Shown: positions 23,475 through 34,066 of the stretch, piece after piece
How the letters are laid out: each line of letters begins with the position of its first letter
How positions within the stretch are numbered: position 1 is the first letter of the stretch
DNA from: Sulfuricurvum sp.
GTDB lineage: Bacteria > Campylobacterota > Campylobacteria > Campylobacterales > Sulfurimonadaceae
DNA length: 44,391 nt
Direction: 5' to 3'
Assembly: GCA_024637215.1 (NCBI GenBank)
Contig: JAGXFM010000003.1
Location: 1-44,391 of the forward strand
Program-made: the position numbers and the translations under genes
Notes under the pieces: generated by a model
What the model was told of the DNA's origin: nothing
Database searches by the model: none
What the model saw: only the letters and a program-made list of their open reading frames with translations

Positions 23475-26084
23475 ATGGCTTTTATGGACGAATACAAAGC
23501 ACACGTAGCGGAACGCGCGGCGCAGGGAATCCCCCCTTTCCCCCTTACGAAAGAGCAAGTTACTGAATTGGTAACACTCATTACGGTATCAAGTTCTAAA
23601 AACAGTGAATTGATTGAGATGTTAGCAGAACGGGTCAATCCGGGTGTTGATGACGGTGCATACGTAAAAGCGGCATTTTTACACCAAGTACTCCAAGGTG
23701 AAGTAAAAGCATTCTTGAGCGATAACAGCGATATTAACAGTGACGATCACAAAAAAGCAGCGATCAAAATACTCGGAAAAATGGTCGGCGGGTACAATGT
23801 TAAACCTCTTATCGATGCCCTCAGCAACGACGCTATCGCTAACGAAGCGGCACATGAGCTCAAACATACCCTATTGGTATACGATGCGTTCAATGATATC
23901 GTTGAGCTCTCAAAAACCAATACGTACGCTAAAGAGGTTCTTCAATCATGGGCAGACGCAGAGTGGTTCACCTCTAAAAAACCGCTTGCAGATAAATTTA
24001 GCGTTGTCGTTTTCAAATTTCCGGGTGAAACCAACACGGATGATCTCTCTCCTGCGAGCGCGGCATTTACCCGCTCTGACATCCCGCTTCATGCAACAAC
24101 GATGCTCAGTGCAAAAATGCCTGAAGGTATCGCTAAAATCGCTGAATTGAAAGAAAAAGGGATGCAAATCGCTTACGTCGGTGACGTTGTCGGAACAGGT
24201 TCTAGCCGTAAATCAGCGGCGAACTCGGTTCAATGGCACATGGGTGATGACATTCCGGGGATCCCAAACAAACGTACGGGTGGGGTTGTTATCGGTAGCA
24301 TCATCGCTCCGATCTTCTTTGCAACGTGTGAAGACTCCGGCGCTCTCCCGATCGAAGCCGATGTATCTGCTATGGAAACAGGTGATGTCCTCGATATCGA
24401 TTGCAGCGCGGGAACCATCACAAAAAACGGTGCCCTAATCGCTAATTTTAGCCTTCGTCCGAACACCATCGAAGATGAAGTACGTGCAGGTGGACGTATC
24501 CCACTTATCATCGGTCGCGGTTTGACGGCTAAAGCACGTACAGCTCTTGGCATGGCACCTGCTTCCATTTTCGCAACCCCTATCCAACCTGCCGATACAG
24601 GCAAAGGGTATACCCTTGCGCAAAAAATGGTCGGTAAGGCATGTGGCATGGAGGGTGTTCGCCCGGGAATGTACTGTGAGCCGATCACAAGCACGGTAGG
24701 AAGCCAAGACACCACAGGACCGATGACACGTGATGAGATCAAAGAGCTCTCCGCTCTTGGGTTCTCTGCGGATTTCGTTCTTCAATCATTTTGTCATACA
24801 GCGGCATACCCGAAACCTTCCGACGTGAAATTGCACGCAACGCTTCCTGCATTCATCAGCTCACGCAGCGGTGTCGCTCTACGTCCTGCGGACGGTGTTA
24901 TCCACTCATGGTTGAACCGTATGGTTCTCCCTGATACCGTCGGAACCGGTGGTGATAGCCATACTCGTTTCCCAATCGGTGTAAGTTTCCCTGCAGGATC
25001 TGGCCTTGTAGCGTTCGCGGGTGTTACGGGTTCTATGCCGTTAGAGATGCCGGAATCTGTCCTTGTTCGCTTCAAAGGGGAGATGCAAGCGGGTATCACG
25101 CTTCGTGATTTGGTAAATGCTATCCCTTATTATGCGATCAAAGCAGGTCTTTTGACCGTTGAGAAAAAGGGTAAGAAAAACATCTTCAACGGACGCGTAT
25201 TGGAGATCGAAGGTCTTCCGAACATGAAAGTGGAGCAAGCGTTTGAGCTTTCCGATGCATCAGCAGAGCGTTCAGCGGCGGCATGTACCGTTCGTTTGAA
25301 TAAAGAACCTGTCATCGAATACCTAAAATCAAACGTTACGTTGATCGAAGCAATGGTGGCTGATGGGTACGAAGATGCTCGTACACTCCAACGTCGTGCC
25401 GACAAAATGAAAGAGTGGTTAGCCGCTCCGACGTTGATGGAACCGGATGCCGATGCAGAATACGCGGCGATCATCGAAATCGACCTTAACGACGTTAAAG
25501 AGCCTATTTTGGCATGCCCGAACGATCCGGATAACGTCAAGCTTCTTAGCGAAGTTGCGGGTGAGAAAATTGATGAAGTATTCCTCGGCAGTTGTATGAC
25601 CAACATCGGTCACTACCGCGCGGCGGGTGAAGTGATGCGCGGCGAAGGGAAAATCGCGGTTGAGAAATTCTGGATCGTACCACCGACCCGTATGGATGAG
25701 CAACAACTCATCAATGAAGGCTACTACGACGTTTATAAAGCGATTGCCGCTACAACCGAAGTTCCGGGATGTTCACTCTGTATGGGGAACCAAGCGAGTT
25801 CACGTGAGGGTTCAACCGTATTCTCAACCTCTACCCGTAACTTCGATAACCGTTTAGGTAAAGGGACACAAGTCTATCTCGGTTCTGCGGAACTCGCGAG
25901 CGTGTGTGCAAAACTCGGACGTATCCCGACCGTAACTGAGTACATGAGCATCGTACCTGAGAAATTGGCAGGAAAAGCGGATCAAGTGTATAAATATCTC
26001 AACTTTAACGAGATTTCATCGTATGCACTTCAAGCGCGTAACGTGGCTGAAGATAAATACGGCGTCACCATTAAAGCGGTATAA
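23475..26084 (+). CDS. acnB: Aconitate hydratase B
   Basis: An 869-residue AcnB, which converts citrate to isocitrate in the TCA cycle, here probably the reductive cycle or its oxidative counterpart in the cytoplasm. The N-terminal HEAT-like domain ([22 protein letters not shown]) is specific to AcnB. The swivel domain and catalytic domains follow, with the 4Fe-4S cysteines in [16 protein letters not shown] and [12 protein letters not shown] and substrate-binding [11 protein letters not shown]. Length is normal. GGAG sits about eight bases upstream of the ATG. It has its own promoter and is followed by a hairpin. Confidence 0.97.
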   Translation: MAFMDEYKAHVAERAAQGIPPFPLTKEQVTELVTLITVSSSKNSELIEMLAERVNPGVDDGAYVKAAFLHQVLQGEVKAFLSDNSDINSDDHKKAAIKILGKMVGGYNVKPLIDALSNDAIANEAAHELKHTLLVYDAFNDIVELSKTNTYAKEVLQSWADAEWFTSKKPLADKFSVVVFKFPGETNTDDLSPASAAFTRSDIPLHATTMLSAKMPEGIAKIAELKEKGMQIAYVGDVVGTGSSRKSAANSVQWHMGDDIPGIPNKRTGGVVIGSIIAPIFFATCEDSGALPIEADVSAMETGDVLDIDCSAGTITKNGALIANFSLRPNTIEDEVRAGGRIPLIIGRGLTAKARTALGMAPASIFATPIQPADTGKGYTLAQKMVGKACGMEGVRPGMYCEPITSTVGSQDTTGPMTRDEIKELSALGFSADFVLQSFCHTAAYPKPSDVKLHATLPAFISSRSGVALRPADGVIHSWLNRMVLPDTVGTGGDSHTRFPIGVSFPAGSGLVAFAGVTGSMPLEMPESVLVRFKGEMQAGITLRDLVNAIPYYAIKAGLLTVEKKGKKNIFNGRVLEIEGLPNMKVEQAFELSDASAERSAAACTVRLNKEPVIEYLKSNVTLIEAMVADGYEDARTLQRRADKMKEWLAAPTLMEPDADAEYAAIIEIDLNDVKEPILACPNDPDNVKLLSEVAGEKIDEVFLGSCMTNIGHYRAAGEVMRGEGKIAVEKFWIVPPTRMDEQQLINEGYYDVYKAIAATTEVPGCSLCMGNQASSREGSTVFSTSTRNFDNRLGKGTQVYLGSAELASVCAKLGRIPTVTEYMSIVPEKLAGKADQVYKYLNFNEISSYALQARNVAEDKYGVTIKAV

Positions 26085-26096
26085 ACAACTCCTCTC

Positions 26097-26119
26097 AAAT
26101 CCCCTTTTCTAGGGGGTTT
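26097..26119 (+). terminator. Hairpin after acnB
   Basis: AAATCCCC pairs with GGGGGTTT (one G-U) across a seven-base loop. There is no T-run after it beyond TTT, so termination may be partial. Confidence 0.5.
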
Positions 26120-26132
26120 CCACCATCTATGC

Positions 26133-26138
26133 TATAAT
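26133..26138 (+). promoter_or_regulatory. -10 box of dbpA
   Basis: TATAAT preceded by GC, 27 bases upstream of the dbpA ATG. No clear -35 box, as is common in this group. Confidence 0.45.
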
Positions 26139-26164
26139 CCCTTATCTATATACAAAGCGACACA

Positions 26165-27517
26165 ATGTCCTCATTCGATACTTTACCACTTCGCACACCT
26201 CTAAAAGAGGCTTTAAAACGTCTTGAATTCACCACCATGACCTCTATCCAATCGACCGCACTCCCCGTTATCTTGCAAAAAAAAGATTGCATTGCCCAAG
26301 CGGCTACCGGAAGCGGGAAAACTTTAGCCTTCGGTTTGGGGATACTGGAACGAATCAATCCAAAATCTTTCGGTATTCAATCTCTTATCCTCTGCCCTAC
26401 CCGTGAACTGGCGGAACAAGTAGCCAAAGTACTCCGTTCACTCGCTTCCGAAATCGGCAATATCAAAATTCTTACCCTCTGCGGAGGTGTCCCCATGCGA
26501 GGTCAGCTTCATTCACTCAAACACGGCGCCCATATTGTTGTCGGTACACCGGGACGCGTTTTAAAACTCCTTCAAATGGAGGCCTTTGATCCGGCTCAAA
26601 TACAAACCGTCGTATTGGATGAAGCCGACCAAATGATCGATATGGGATTTATTGAAGATATCACCGCTATTTTAGGATATACCCCTCCATCACGCCAAAG
26701 CCTTCTCTTCTCAGCGACCTTTCCCGAATCGATTCAAACCATCACCTCGGAGTTCATGAAAGATCCGGTGATGCTCCAAGCGGAACAGAGTATCAGTAAA
26801 CCAAAAATTGAAGAAATAGCCTATATCTGCAACGATAAACTCCCTACGATTTCAAAAATACTCCATCTTCACAATATTACAAACACCATCATCTTTTGTA
26901 ATACGAAAGTGGATGCGAATGCATTGTGTGAGGATCTGAACCGTATCGGTATTCATGCCCTGACCCTACACGGGGACATGGAACAATTCGATCGCAATGA
27001 AGCGATCATCCAGTTTCGCAATCTCAGCGCCCCTATTCTCGTAGCCACCGATGTTGCGGGACGCGGCATCGATATCGAAGGATTGGATGCAATTATCAAC
27101 TACGAAGTGCCGATCCAAAATGAGCGCTATACTCACCGTATCGGACGAACGGGACGTGCAGGGCAAAACGGTATTGCTATTACTTTGGTCAATCATCACC
27201 AATATGATCGTTTTATTGATCTAAAACGCTCTATCACCCCGATAGACTTTCCTAGCATTAAAGAGGTATCTCCACTTAAAACATTAATGCGCACCATTTG
27301 CATCGATGCCGGTAAAAAAGAAAAATTGCGTGCGGGTGACATTGTCGGAGCACTCATTCATGAATGCGGTTTAAGTCAAGAGGAGATTGGAAAAATCGAT
27401 CAGCTCGATCACCTGAGTTATGTTGCGCTTCCTCGTAACAAAGCAGAAAATATTTATCAAAAATTTCTTAATCGCCCCATCAAAGGGAAAACATTCAGGA
27501 AATGGTTGCTAGACTAA
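26165..27517 (+). CDS. dbpA: DEAD-box RNA helicase, DbpA type
   Basis: A 450-residue DEAD-box helicase with all main motifs: AATGSGKT, PTRELAEQ, GTPGR, LDEADQ, SATFPES, ATDVAGRGIDI and HRIGRTGRAG. The last 75 residues (LRAGDIVGALIHECGLSQEEIGKI...YVALPRNKAENIYQKFLNRPIKGKTFRKW) match the DbpA RNA-binding domain, which in E. coli recognises a hairpin of 23S rRNA during large-subunit assembly. Length fits the family. It has its own -10 box and no tight operon partner. Confidence 0.9.
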   Translation: MSSFDTLPLRTPLKEALKRLEFTTMTSIQSTALPVILQKKDCIAQAATGSGKTLAFGLGILERINPKSFGIQSLILCPTRELAEQVAKVLRSLASEIGNIKILTLCGGVPMRGQLHSLKHGAHIVVGTPGRVLKLLQMEAFDPAQIQTVVLDEADQMIDMGFIEDITAILGYTPPSRQSLLFSATFPESIQTITSEFMKDPVMLQAEQSISKPKIEEIAYICNDKLPTISKILHLHNITNTIIFCNTKVDANALCEDLNRIGIHALTLHGDMEQFDRNEAIIQFRNLSAPILVATDVAGRGIDIEGLDAIINYEVPIQNERYTHRIGRTGRAGQNGIAITLVNHHQYDRFIDLKRSITPIDFPSIKEVSPLKTLMRTICIDAGKKEKLRAGDIVGALIHECGLSQEEIGKIDQLDHLSYVALPRNKAENIYQKFLNRPIKGKTFRKWLLD

Positions 27518-27560
27518 CGGAAACTGTTCATATTATATTATTACGAATTGAGGATTTTTT

Positions 27561-28049
27561 ATGTCTAATCAAGAGCTAACCTTTGGTGAGGAAGAGTTTA
27601 TAGTCTCTAAAACCGATCTGAACGGTAAAATTACCTACGGTAATTCCTTATTTATTGAGATGTCCGGTTACGATGAACTCTCTTTACTCGATAAACCCCA
27701 TAATATTCTTCGTCACGAAGATATGCCCTCTGTTGTTTTCAAACTCCTGTGGAGCCGTATTAAAGAGGGTAAAGAGATATTTGCATACGTTAAAAACAAA
27801 ACAAAAAACGGCGATTTTTATTGGGTATTTGCCCATGTAACCCCATCTTTTGATACCGACCGAAAAATCAGCAATTATCATTCAGTACGCCGTAAACCGA
27901 CACAAAAAGCACTTGATGTCATCAAGCCTCTCTATGCAACCTTACTTCAAAAAGAGAAAACCGGCGGTATTAATGTCTCTGAGGCTGCATTGAATCAACT
28001 ACTCAAAGAAAAAGGAGTGTCATATGACGAATTTATCCTCTCTCTCTAA
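27561..28049 (+). CDS. Aer/CetB-like PAS sensor protein
   Basis: A 162-residue cytoplasmic protein with one PAS domain closely following the Aer pattern: [19 protein letters not shown], then [13 protein letters not shown], then [17 protein letters not shown]. In Aer this fold binds FAD and senses redox state. There is no membrane segment or signalling domain. The next gene, overlapping by 26 bases, is a chemoreceptor without a periplasmic sensor. This two-protein layout matches the CetB-CetA energy-taxis pair of Campylobacter, where the PAS protein signals to a separate receptor. FAD binding is inferred. The start follows GAGGA. Confidence 0.85.
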   Translation: MSNQELTFGEEEFIVSKTDLNGKITYGNSLFIEMSGYDELSLLDKPHNILRHEDMPSVVFKLLWSRIKEGKEIFAYVKNKTKNGDFYWVFAHVTPSFDTDRKISNYHSVRRKPTQKALDVIKPLYATLLQKEKTGGINVSEAALNQLLKEKGVSYDEFILSL

Positions 28050-29472
28050 AGTTCAATATGCCAATATTATATCGATAGCACTTTTTGTCGTTGCACTCAT
28101 CGTTGAAGTAGTTTTATACGGATGGAGCTGGATCCGACTTATCAATATTGCCAATTTTGCACTCGCATGGTTTGTATTTATCAACATTCGTAAAACCCAA
28201 GAGACGATCAGTGAAGTGGCCTCCGTCATCAAAGGTGCAGAGATAGGCCACCTAGAGAATCGCGTTACCCATATTAAAGACTACGGAGAGCTCAACGATC
28301 TGTGCTGGAATACCAATAATATGCTGGATCAGACCGAAATATTTATCCGTGAAATTCGAGCCAGTGTCGAAGCGGCAAGCCGCGATGAATTTCACCGTAA
28401 AATCAACACACAGGGATTACAAGGAGAGTACAAAGAGGCCAGTAATTTTGTCAATATGGCAATAGGATCGATGCACTCGAACTACCTGCACATTCAAAAA
28501 TCATTATTAAACAGCGCATTGGGACAAATCGGTGCAGGTATCGGCGGTGGCATGGAAGTGATCCAAAAAGATCTCCAAAATACTATTCAACGCCTCCATA
28601 CTATTGCCGCAATCAGCCAAACGACTTCGGATAAATCATCGAACAGTGTCAACGAGCTTGAAGATATTATTACAAAACTCAGTCGACTCATTGAACTGGT
28701 TCAAGTCTCTGTCGAGGCAATCAACTCCCTGAATGAGAAGACAGGGGAAATCAGTTCCGTTGTCAATCTCATTAAAGATATCGCAGACCAAACCAATTTA
28801 CTTGCACTCAATGCCGCTATTGAAGCAGCACGTGCGGGTGAACACGGTAGAGGATTTGCCGTCGTAGCCGATGAAGTACGAAAACTTGCCGAACGTACAC
28901 AAAAAGCTACGGGAGAGATCGGTATAGCCGTTCAAACCTTGCAACAAGAGACGACTGAAATTCATACCAACTCAGAAGATATGAATGATATTGCCCAAGA
29001 ATCAAGTGAAGCAATCGGATCATTTCGCCAAACCTTGCATATGTTCAATGAGGATGCGAAAAAAGCAGCCGTACAAACGACGGCAATTGAAAATACCACC
29101 TTTATCACCTTGGCTAAAATTGACCATATTATTTTCAAATCCAATGCCTATAAAAGCATTGCCAATGGCCACGCAGATATCGAGTTTTCCGATCATCACG
29201 GCTGCCGCTTAGGAAAATGGTACGATACCGGAGCCGGAAAAGAACGTTTCTCCCATCTTCCAAGCTATACGAGTATGCAACCGCCTCATGCCTCTGTTCA
29301 CGCTATTGTTCTTGACAACATGAAATATATTAAAGACGGAGACCAAACGATAAACCATCAAGATGAAATTTTAAGCAGTTTCGAAGAGATGGAACGACAA
29401 AGCCAACTTCTCTTTAACTTGATGGATTCCATCAACAAAGAGTCTGAAGAATATTTGATGACAAAATCTTAG
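28024..29472 (+). CDS. CetA-like chemoreceptor with C-terminal CZB domain
   Basis: A 482-residue methyl-accepting chemotaxis protein. Two closely spaced membrane helices (about 14-30 and 34-55) leave almost no periplasmic part. The signalling tip is [40 protein letters not shown], which contacts CheA and CheW. After it comes a chemoreceptor zinc-binding domain: H in [18 protein letters not shown], and H in PPHASVH, the His/Cys ligands of CZB. The receptor therefore may take redox input from the overlapping PAS protein and zinc or oxidant input (HOCl in known CZB proteins) from its own C-terminus. AAAGGAG lies before the ATG. Confidence 0.9.
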   Translation: MTNLSSLSKVQYANIISIALFVVALIVEVVLYGWSWIRLINIANFALAWFVFINIRKTQETISEVASVIKGAEIGHLENRVTHIKDYGELNDLCWNTNNMLDQTEIFIREIRASVEAASRDEFHRKINTQGLQGEYKEASNFVNMAIGSMHSNYLHIQKSLLNSALGQIGAGIGGGMEVIQKDLQNTIQRLHTIAAISQTTSDKSSNSVNELEDIITKLSRLIELVQVSVEAINSLNEKTGEISSVVNLIKDIADQTNLLALNAAIEAARAGEHGRGFAVVADEVRKLAERTQKATGEIGIAVQTLQQETTEIHTNSEDMNDIAQESSEAIGSFRQTLHMFNEDAKKAAVQTTAIENTTFITLAKIDHIIFKSNAYKSIANGHADIEFSDHHGCRLGKWYDTGAGKERFSHLPSYTSMQPPHASVHAIVLDNMKYIKDGDQTINHQDEILSSFEEMERQSQLLFNLMDSINKESEEYLMTKS

Positions 29473-29490
29473 GCATCATTGCCTAAGGTT
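29465..29490. terminator. Bidirectional terminator between chemoreceptor and pgi
   Basis: CTTAGGCA (29468-29475) pairs with TGCCTAAG (29480-29487) around TCAT, with flanking A and T extending the stem. It spans the chemoreceptor stop and touches the pgi stop, serving two convergent genes. Confidence 0.7.
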
Positions 29491-30728
29491 TATGACTCAA
29501 AGTACGTCCCTAGAATCTTTTTTCCTATCTCTACTCCGGGTTGATCATAGGTATTAATTTCCAAAAGGGCTCCACTTAATGAAGTGAGCAGTTCATAGTA
29601 GAGGATCATCTCCCCCACAGACGCTTCATCAATGCTCTTCCATGCGATCTCATCCACACTCACACCGCTTTGCAGAACACTTTCCATCGTCGCTTGGCAT
29701 TGTGCATTAATCAAATCGTTAAAACTTTTCCCGTTCACAAAATCACTTTTTTCCAAATGCTCTAACGTCAATTTTGGAATCATCAAATGCTCTTCGGAGT
29801 GTTCAATGTGCAAAAAAGTGACCGTTTTATTCAGCGGTCCTTCGATAATTAGCTGTAAAAATGAGTGCTGATCTACGGAACCGATCAGGGATATCGGCGT
29901 CAATCCTACCCGTTCGCCTCGACGATTTCGTTTTCCCAACGATTCGCCCCATATTTGAACGACCCACTTTCCGAACTCTTCAAACGTATCCGAATAGGCA
30001 AATAAAACATTCATAGGGTATTTATCGCTATTGATCACATAAAAAGCCGCTTTTTGAAGCATATGTTCTTCTTTTCGGCTCCAAAATCGTTCCAAAAAGG
30101 TTTGAGCCCCTTTTAAGATTGCATCGGTGTCAAATCCGGCCAAGGTCAAAGGAACCATTCCAACGGCACTTAAAACCGAAAAGCGTCCACCGACATTGCT
30201 CGGGATCACAAAACGGCGAAGATGGTGGTCGTCGGCAAAACGTGCAAGAATGGAAGATTCATCACTCACAATATAGATTTGATCTGAATTTTCGAGCGTT
30301 AATTCAAAACTTACGATAAGACGTTTAAAGATGGAAAGGGTTTCCACCGTTCCGCCCGATTTTGATATGACGATAAAAAGGGTACGGAACTTATCAATTT
30401 GTTTTATCTCGCTCATAATACTGATAGGGTCTGAATTCTCGAGATAAATGAGTTTTTTAGCATTAGGAGTGCTGGAACGTAACAATCTCTCAATTGCTTT
30501 GATTCCCAGTGAAGATCCACCGATTCCAATGATGGCGATGGTATTAAAACGGCGGTCAATAGTCTGATACAGTGTTTTAAGCTCTTCAACCAAAGGTTGT
30601 GACGCAAGCGGAAGGTGATAGTAACCGACCTCTCCCGAAGCGGCTTCATAGTGAACCGCCTCAAACCCTTTTTCAAGGGTAAAAGGGTCAAGCGATTTGG
30701 TATCGAAGTGGTTCGTATACCGAAGCAT
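29490..30728 (-). CDS. pgi: Glucose-6-phosphate isomerase (short form)
   Basis: A 412-residue phosphoglucose isomerase interconverting glucose 6-phosphate and fructose 6-phosphate. Motifs are GIGGSSLGIKAIE, SKSGGTVETLSIF and VGGRFSVLSAVGM, and QHSFLQLIIEGP near the active site. It is shorter than the 550-residue E. coli enzyme, as in Campylobacter. Its ATG overlaps the stop of gap by one base, so the two glycolytic/gluconeogenic genes form an operon. The stop is followed by a bidirectional terminator. Confidence 0.93.
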   Translation of the reverse strand: MLRYTNHFDTKSLDPFTLEKGFEAVHYEAASGEVGYYHLPLASQPLVEELKTLYQTIDRRFNTIAIIGIGGSSLGIKAIERLLRSSTPNAKKLIYLENSDPISIMSEIKQIDKFRTLFIVISKSGGTVETLSIFKRLIVSFELTLENSDQIYIVSDESSILARFADDHHLRRFVIPSNVGGRFSVLSAVGMVPLTLAGFDTDAILKGAQTFLERFWSRKEEHMLQKAAFYVINSDKYPMNVLFAYSDTFEEFGKWVVQIWGESLGKRNRRGERVGLTPISLIGSVDQHSFLQLIIEGPLNKTVTFLHIEHSEEHLMIPKLTLEHLEKSDFVNGKSFNDLINAQCQATMESVLQSGVSVDEIAWKSIDEASVGEMILYYELLTSLSGALLEINTYDQPGVEIGKKILGTYFES

Positions 30729-31723
30729 TAATGTGTTCCGATGAGAACCGTCATATCAACAAGTCGACTGCTGTAACCCCACTCGTTGTCATACCACGCC
30801 AATACTTTAACCGTTGTACCGTCTACGACACTGGTCATATCAGGCACATAGGTTGAACTGTAGGTTGAACCGATAAAATCAGATGAAACACGTTTGTCGT
30901 TATCCACTTCGATAAGCCCTCTAAAAGCTCCGGCTGCTGCTGAAGTGAATGCGGCATTAATATCCTCTTTGGTAACTGCTTTGCTCAAATTAACGGTCAA
31001 GTCGACTACCGAAACATCAGGAGTCGGTACACGCATCGCGTAGCCGTTGAGTTTTCCGAGCAATTTTGGCATAACTTTACCGATCGCTTTCGCCGCTCCC
31101 GTAGAGGTAGGGATCATATTAAGCGCTGCGGCACGTGCACGACGAGGATCTTTAGCGTGTTTGACATCCAAAACATTTTGGTCGTTCGTATACGAGTGGA
31201 TCGTCGTCATCAGGCCGTTTTCAATCCCGAATGCATCATCAAGAACTTTACAAATCGGTCCCAAACAGTTCGTGGTACAACTCGCATTCGAAATGATCGC
31301 TTCCCCTTTATACTCATGAGAATTGACCCCGATTACATACGTTGGAGTCTCATCTTTAGCGGGTGCAGAGATAACAACTTTTCGGACGCCGTTTTTAAGA
31401 TGACGCTGGCAACTTTCCGTATCGATAAATACGCCGGTACACTCGATGACGACTTCTGCACCGACACTGCCGAAGTCTACTTTGTCAATATCTCTCTCAC
31501 GAAACATACGGACATTTTTACCGCCGATAGCAATCGTATTTTCATCAATGATTTTTGCGTCAATACCGCGATGTACACTGTCGAATTTAAGCAAATATTC
31601 CAACATTTCAGGTTTTGACGTGGTGTTTAACGCTACCAGCTCGATATCACTCCGTTCTGCAATAATTTTTGCCACGATAATTCCAATTCTGCCCGTTCCG
31701 TTAATTGCCACTTTAAGTGCCAT
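30728..31723 (-). CDS. gap: Glyceraldehyde-3-phosphate dehydrogenase
   Basis: A 331-residue GAPDH. The N-terminal Rossmann motif reads NGTGRIGIIVAKI (usually NGFGRIG). The catalytic cysteine is in SNASCTTNCLGP, with HSYTNDQNVLD and the substrate-binding IPTSTGAAKAIGKVMP. Length is normal. It acts in cytoplasmic glycolysis and gluconeogenesis and is the first gene of gap-pgi. AGGAGC lies before the ATG. Confidence 0.97.
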   Translation of the reverse strand: MALKVAINGTGRIGIIVAKIIAERSDIELVALNTTSKPEMLEYLLKFDSVHRGIDAKIIDENTIAIGGKNVRMFRERDIDKVDFGSVGAEVVIECTGVFIDTESCQRHLKNGVRKVVISAPAKDETPTYVIGVNSHEYKGEAIISNASCTTNCLGPICKVLDDAFGIENGLMTTIHSYTNDQNVLDVKHAKDPRRARAAALNMIPTSTGAAKAIGKVMPKLLGKLNGYAMRVPTPDVSVVDLTVNLSKAVTKEDINAAFTSAAAGAFRGLIEVDNDKRVSSDFIGSTYSSTYVPDMTSVVDGTTVKVLAWYDNEWGYSSRLVDMTVLIGTH

Positions 31724-31808
31724 AAAAGCTCCTGTTCTTGTAGAAAATTTATATCATGATTGATTCTAACAGATTATCGTTGAAAAGAGGGTAATAAAAA
31801 GGAAATTT

Positions 31809-31827
31809 TCTCCCAAAAAAAGGGAGA
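31809..31827 (-). terminator. Hairpin downstream of the glycine-zipper gene
   Basis: TCTCCC and GGGAGA pair across an A7 (T7 on the minus strand) loop. It lies between the glycine-zipper gene and gap, both on the minus strand, and likely ends the former. Confidence 0.45.
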
Positions 31828-31834
31828 GGAAGGA

Positions 31835-32356
31835 TTAATAACTGTATGTTGCCGTAACGGGGATTTGTTTAAGAGGAGTATCACTCTCAACACTGATCTC
31901 TTTACCTTTAACTTTGGCAATATTTTGATATCCGCTGAGGACTTGACGCGTCTTATACGTTTTAACCGTCTCACATTTTCGGATAACTTGATACGTAGGA
32001 TTGCCGTTGCCGCTTCCATAGGTGCTTGCCGCTTTTTGTCCGGCAATCGTTCCCAATACGGCACCTCCGACGGTAGCAACCGTCTTGCCGCTACCACCGC
32101 CGATTTGGTGTCCTATGACGCCACCCAGTGCCCCTCCGGCTACCGCGCCGACGATATCGTTCACCGCAATACCGCTTTTAACCTCTTCTTTAACGTCATA
32201 ACATCTCTCTTGCGGTATTTCTTCTTGGATTGTAGAGTAAATCGGAGTTGATTTTATAACCGAAACATACTCTGTCGTCGAGAAACTCTCCGCCATGAGC
32301 GCAGACCCTGCAAACAAAAGTGCCAGTGTAAAATGTGTTGAATATTTAGATGACAT
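31835..32356 (-). CDS. Glycine-zipper 2TM domain envelope protein
   Basis: A 173-residue protein from the ATG at 32356, which has AAAGGA seven bases upstream; a longer frame from 32413 lacks a site. A signal peptide (FTLALLFAGSALMAES) is followed by a glycine-zipper region: DIVGAVAGGALGGVIGHQIGGG and TVGGAVLGTIAGQKAAS, as in SlyB/OmpA-like 17-kDa antigens. It probably sits in the periplasm or outer membrane and affects envelope integrity. No lipobox cysteine is seen at the signal cleavage site. Flanked by gap and hisG without overlap. Confidence 0.8.
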   Translation of the reverse strand: MSSKYSTHFTLALLFAGSALMAESFSTTEYVSVIKSTPIYSTIQEEIPQERCYDVKEEVKSGIAVNDIVGAVAGGALGGVIGHQIGGGSGKTVATVGGAVLGTIAGQKAASTYGSGNGNPTYQVIRKCETVKTYKTRQVLSGYQNIAKVKGKEISVESDTPLKQIPVTATYSY

Positions 32357-32425
32357 AATCGTCCTTTTAGCGTTATTTATTACACGCAATTGTAAAGTAC
32401 TATTGTTAATCAATAGTGAATTATT

Positions 32426-33046
32426 CTATTTTTTGCCGTATAAAAGGGTATTAATTCTTTCATAAAGATCAAGTATTTCACTTTTTTTCTCAAAAAAACT
32501 ATTTTTATTGGCAATGAGATGGGTCGTCGATTCCATAATCGTTTCAACAACTTCCAATCCATTTTGTTTCATCGTACTTCCCGTTTCAACGACGTCAACG
32601 ATCATATCGGCCAATCCTACAAGGGGTGCGAGTTCGATTGAACCGTAAAGTTTAATGATATCCGCCGCTACCGCACGCTCCGCAAAATAGCGTTTAGTGA
32701 TATTCACCATTTTGGTCGCGACCTTAATCTCACTTTTCGTAAAATCAGGTTTCTCTCCTGCACGCATCCCGATAGCGACACGGCATTTTCCTTTTTGCAA
32801 GTCAAGCAAGCGGATAACATCCAACCCCTGCTCTTCTAGGGTATCGAGACCTACAACCCCGATATCGGCCGCTTGGTGGTAGACATAGGTGGCAACGTCT
32901 TGGTTACGCACCAGCAAAAATTTAAAATTTTCCGTCTCTAAAATCAATTTACGATCATCAAATTTAAAACTGCTGCCGAAGATCGTTTCAAAAATCTCCA
33001 ACGTATCTTCGGCAATTCGCCCTTTTGGGAGTGCGACACTTAGCAT
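32426..33046 (-). CDS. hisG: ATP phosphoribosyltransferase, short form
   Basis: A 206-residue HisG_S, first enzyme of histidine biosynthesis, joining ATP and PRPP. Motifs are LPKGRIAEDT, DIGVVGLDTLEE and the PRPP loop DVVETGSTMKQNGL. It lacks the C-terminal regulatory domain of long HisG, so it should need a HisZ partner, which is not in this window. Its ATG overlaps the end of coaX by 7 bases. Confidence 0.93.
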   Translation of the reverse strand: MLSVALPKGRIAEDTLEIFETIFGSSFKFDDRKLILETENFKFLLVRNQDVATYVYHQAADIGVVGLDTLEEQGLDVIRLLDLQKGKCRVAIGMRAGEKPDFTKSEIKVATKMVNITKRYFAERAVAADIIKLYGSIELAPLVGLADMIVDVVETGSTMKQNGLEVVETIMESTTHLIANKNSFFEKKSEILDLYERINTLLYGKK

Positions 33047-33657
33047 TTAACACCTTTTTCAATCAACTTTTTCATCCCTATGAAGATTAAATCTTCATCC
33101 ACCGTTGTCTCGCCAAAAAAACGGGACAACAGCCGTGCATCTCCGCCGCTCATATAAATGGGCTTTCCTAAACTCTCGATTTTCAAGATCAAAGGAGCCA
33201 GAAAACCGACCGTAAGGGAATCAGGGGTATTTTTTGCCATTTTAGCTAAATCTACCTCAAAGTTAAATGATACCTCCAGCGCAGGAGAGAGCCTCGCATA
33301 TGCCTCTTGGGCCGCTTTGATCCCTAAAGCGATAAAACCGCCCTGATACACACCCTGATTCATTACATCAACCGTGATAGCACTTCCCGCATCGACGATG
33401 ACTCCGTCCTCTACCGCTTCGCACACCATGATGCGGTCGATCCCCATCGTGGGGTAGTATTTATCTTCATCGATGAATGCTCGCACATCGTGCCAATTCG
33501 GATAATCTCGGATACGTTCATTCAAAGTAGCGTTGACGCTAACGTAATAAACATCCTCCTGAAATACTGCTGGGTCAAAATCAACGGCACGAAGCTTGGA
33601 GCGTTTACCATCCATGAACAAATCAACCGAGGTATTGCCGATGTCGCATAATATCAT
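33040..33657 (-). CDS. coaX: Type III pantothenate kinase
   Basis: A 205-residue CoaX, which phosphorylates pantothenate in the first step of coenzyme A synthesis. The ASKHA-type phosphate motif is CDIGNTSVDLFMDG at the N-terminus, GIDRI in the middle, and DAGSAITVDVMNQGVYQGGFIALG for the second half. It is slightly shorter than the usual 250 residues, as in Helicobacter. Overlaps hisG by 7 bases, so they are co-transcribed. Confidence 0.92.
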   Translation of the reverse strand: MILCDIGNTSVDLFMDGKRSKLRAVDFDPAVFQEDVYYVSVNATLNERIRDYPNWHDVRAFIDEDKYYPTMGIDRIMVCEAVEDGVIVDAGSAITVDVMNQGVYQGGFIALGIKAAQEAYARLSPALEVSFNFEVDLAKMAKNTPDSLTVGFLAPLILKIESLGKPIYMSGGDARLLSRFFGETTVDEDLIFIGMKKLIEKGVKC

Positions 33658-33664
33658 GAGGGTA

Positions 33665-34006
33665 TTATAGCTTAAGTACCCCGTTCACCCGTGCAACACT
33701 GTCAGCTTTATGAAGACTAAGGCGGACAATAGAAGATTCAGTCGCATTTAATTCATGCATTACATTACCTTCAAGTGCAACAACATCACCTGCCATCAAT
33801 TCGTAACGCTCCTCTGCAACCCTAAAATCAATACACCCCTGCACAATCATCACGGTAATCGGAAACGATGTTTTATGGGCTTTCATCGATTGTCCTGCAC
33901 GAAAAACAATCCGAATCTCTTTCGTAAAATCGTTTGTAATCAGAGGAGTAATGACCGGTTGCGTCTCTCCGTAGATAATGTCAGCTAAAAATGAGGCCTG
34001 ATCCAT
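33665..34006 (-). CDS. Small cupin-domain protein
   Basis: A 113-residue single-domain cupin: IRIVFRAGQSMKAHKTSFPITVMIVQGCIDFRV, then GDVVALEGNVMHELNA. Histidines at the two metal-binding motifs are present (AHK and MHE). Start chosen at 34006, with AAGGA six bases upstream, instead of 34045. The function of such small cupins is usually unknown; some bind metals or small ligands. It lies between a Xer recombinase and coaX on the same strand. Confidence 0.75.
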   Translation of the reverse strand: MDQASFLADIIYGETQPVITPLITNDFTKEIRIVFRAGQSMKAHKTSFPITVMIVQGCIDFRVAEERYELMAGDVVALEGNVMHELNATESSIVRLSLHKADSVARVNGVLKL

Positions 34007-34066
34007 GTGTGATCCTTTTTTACCAAGGATCATAACGGGATTCATCGGATATTTTCTTGATTAAAA

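Noticed and set aside
24230-24742. 170-residue frame opposite acnB
   Set aside because: Antisense shadow of a highly conserved gene, with no supporting signals.
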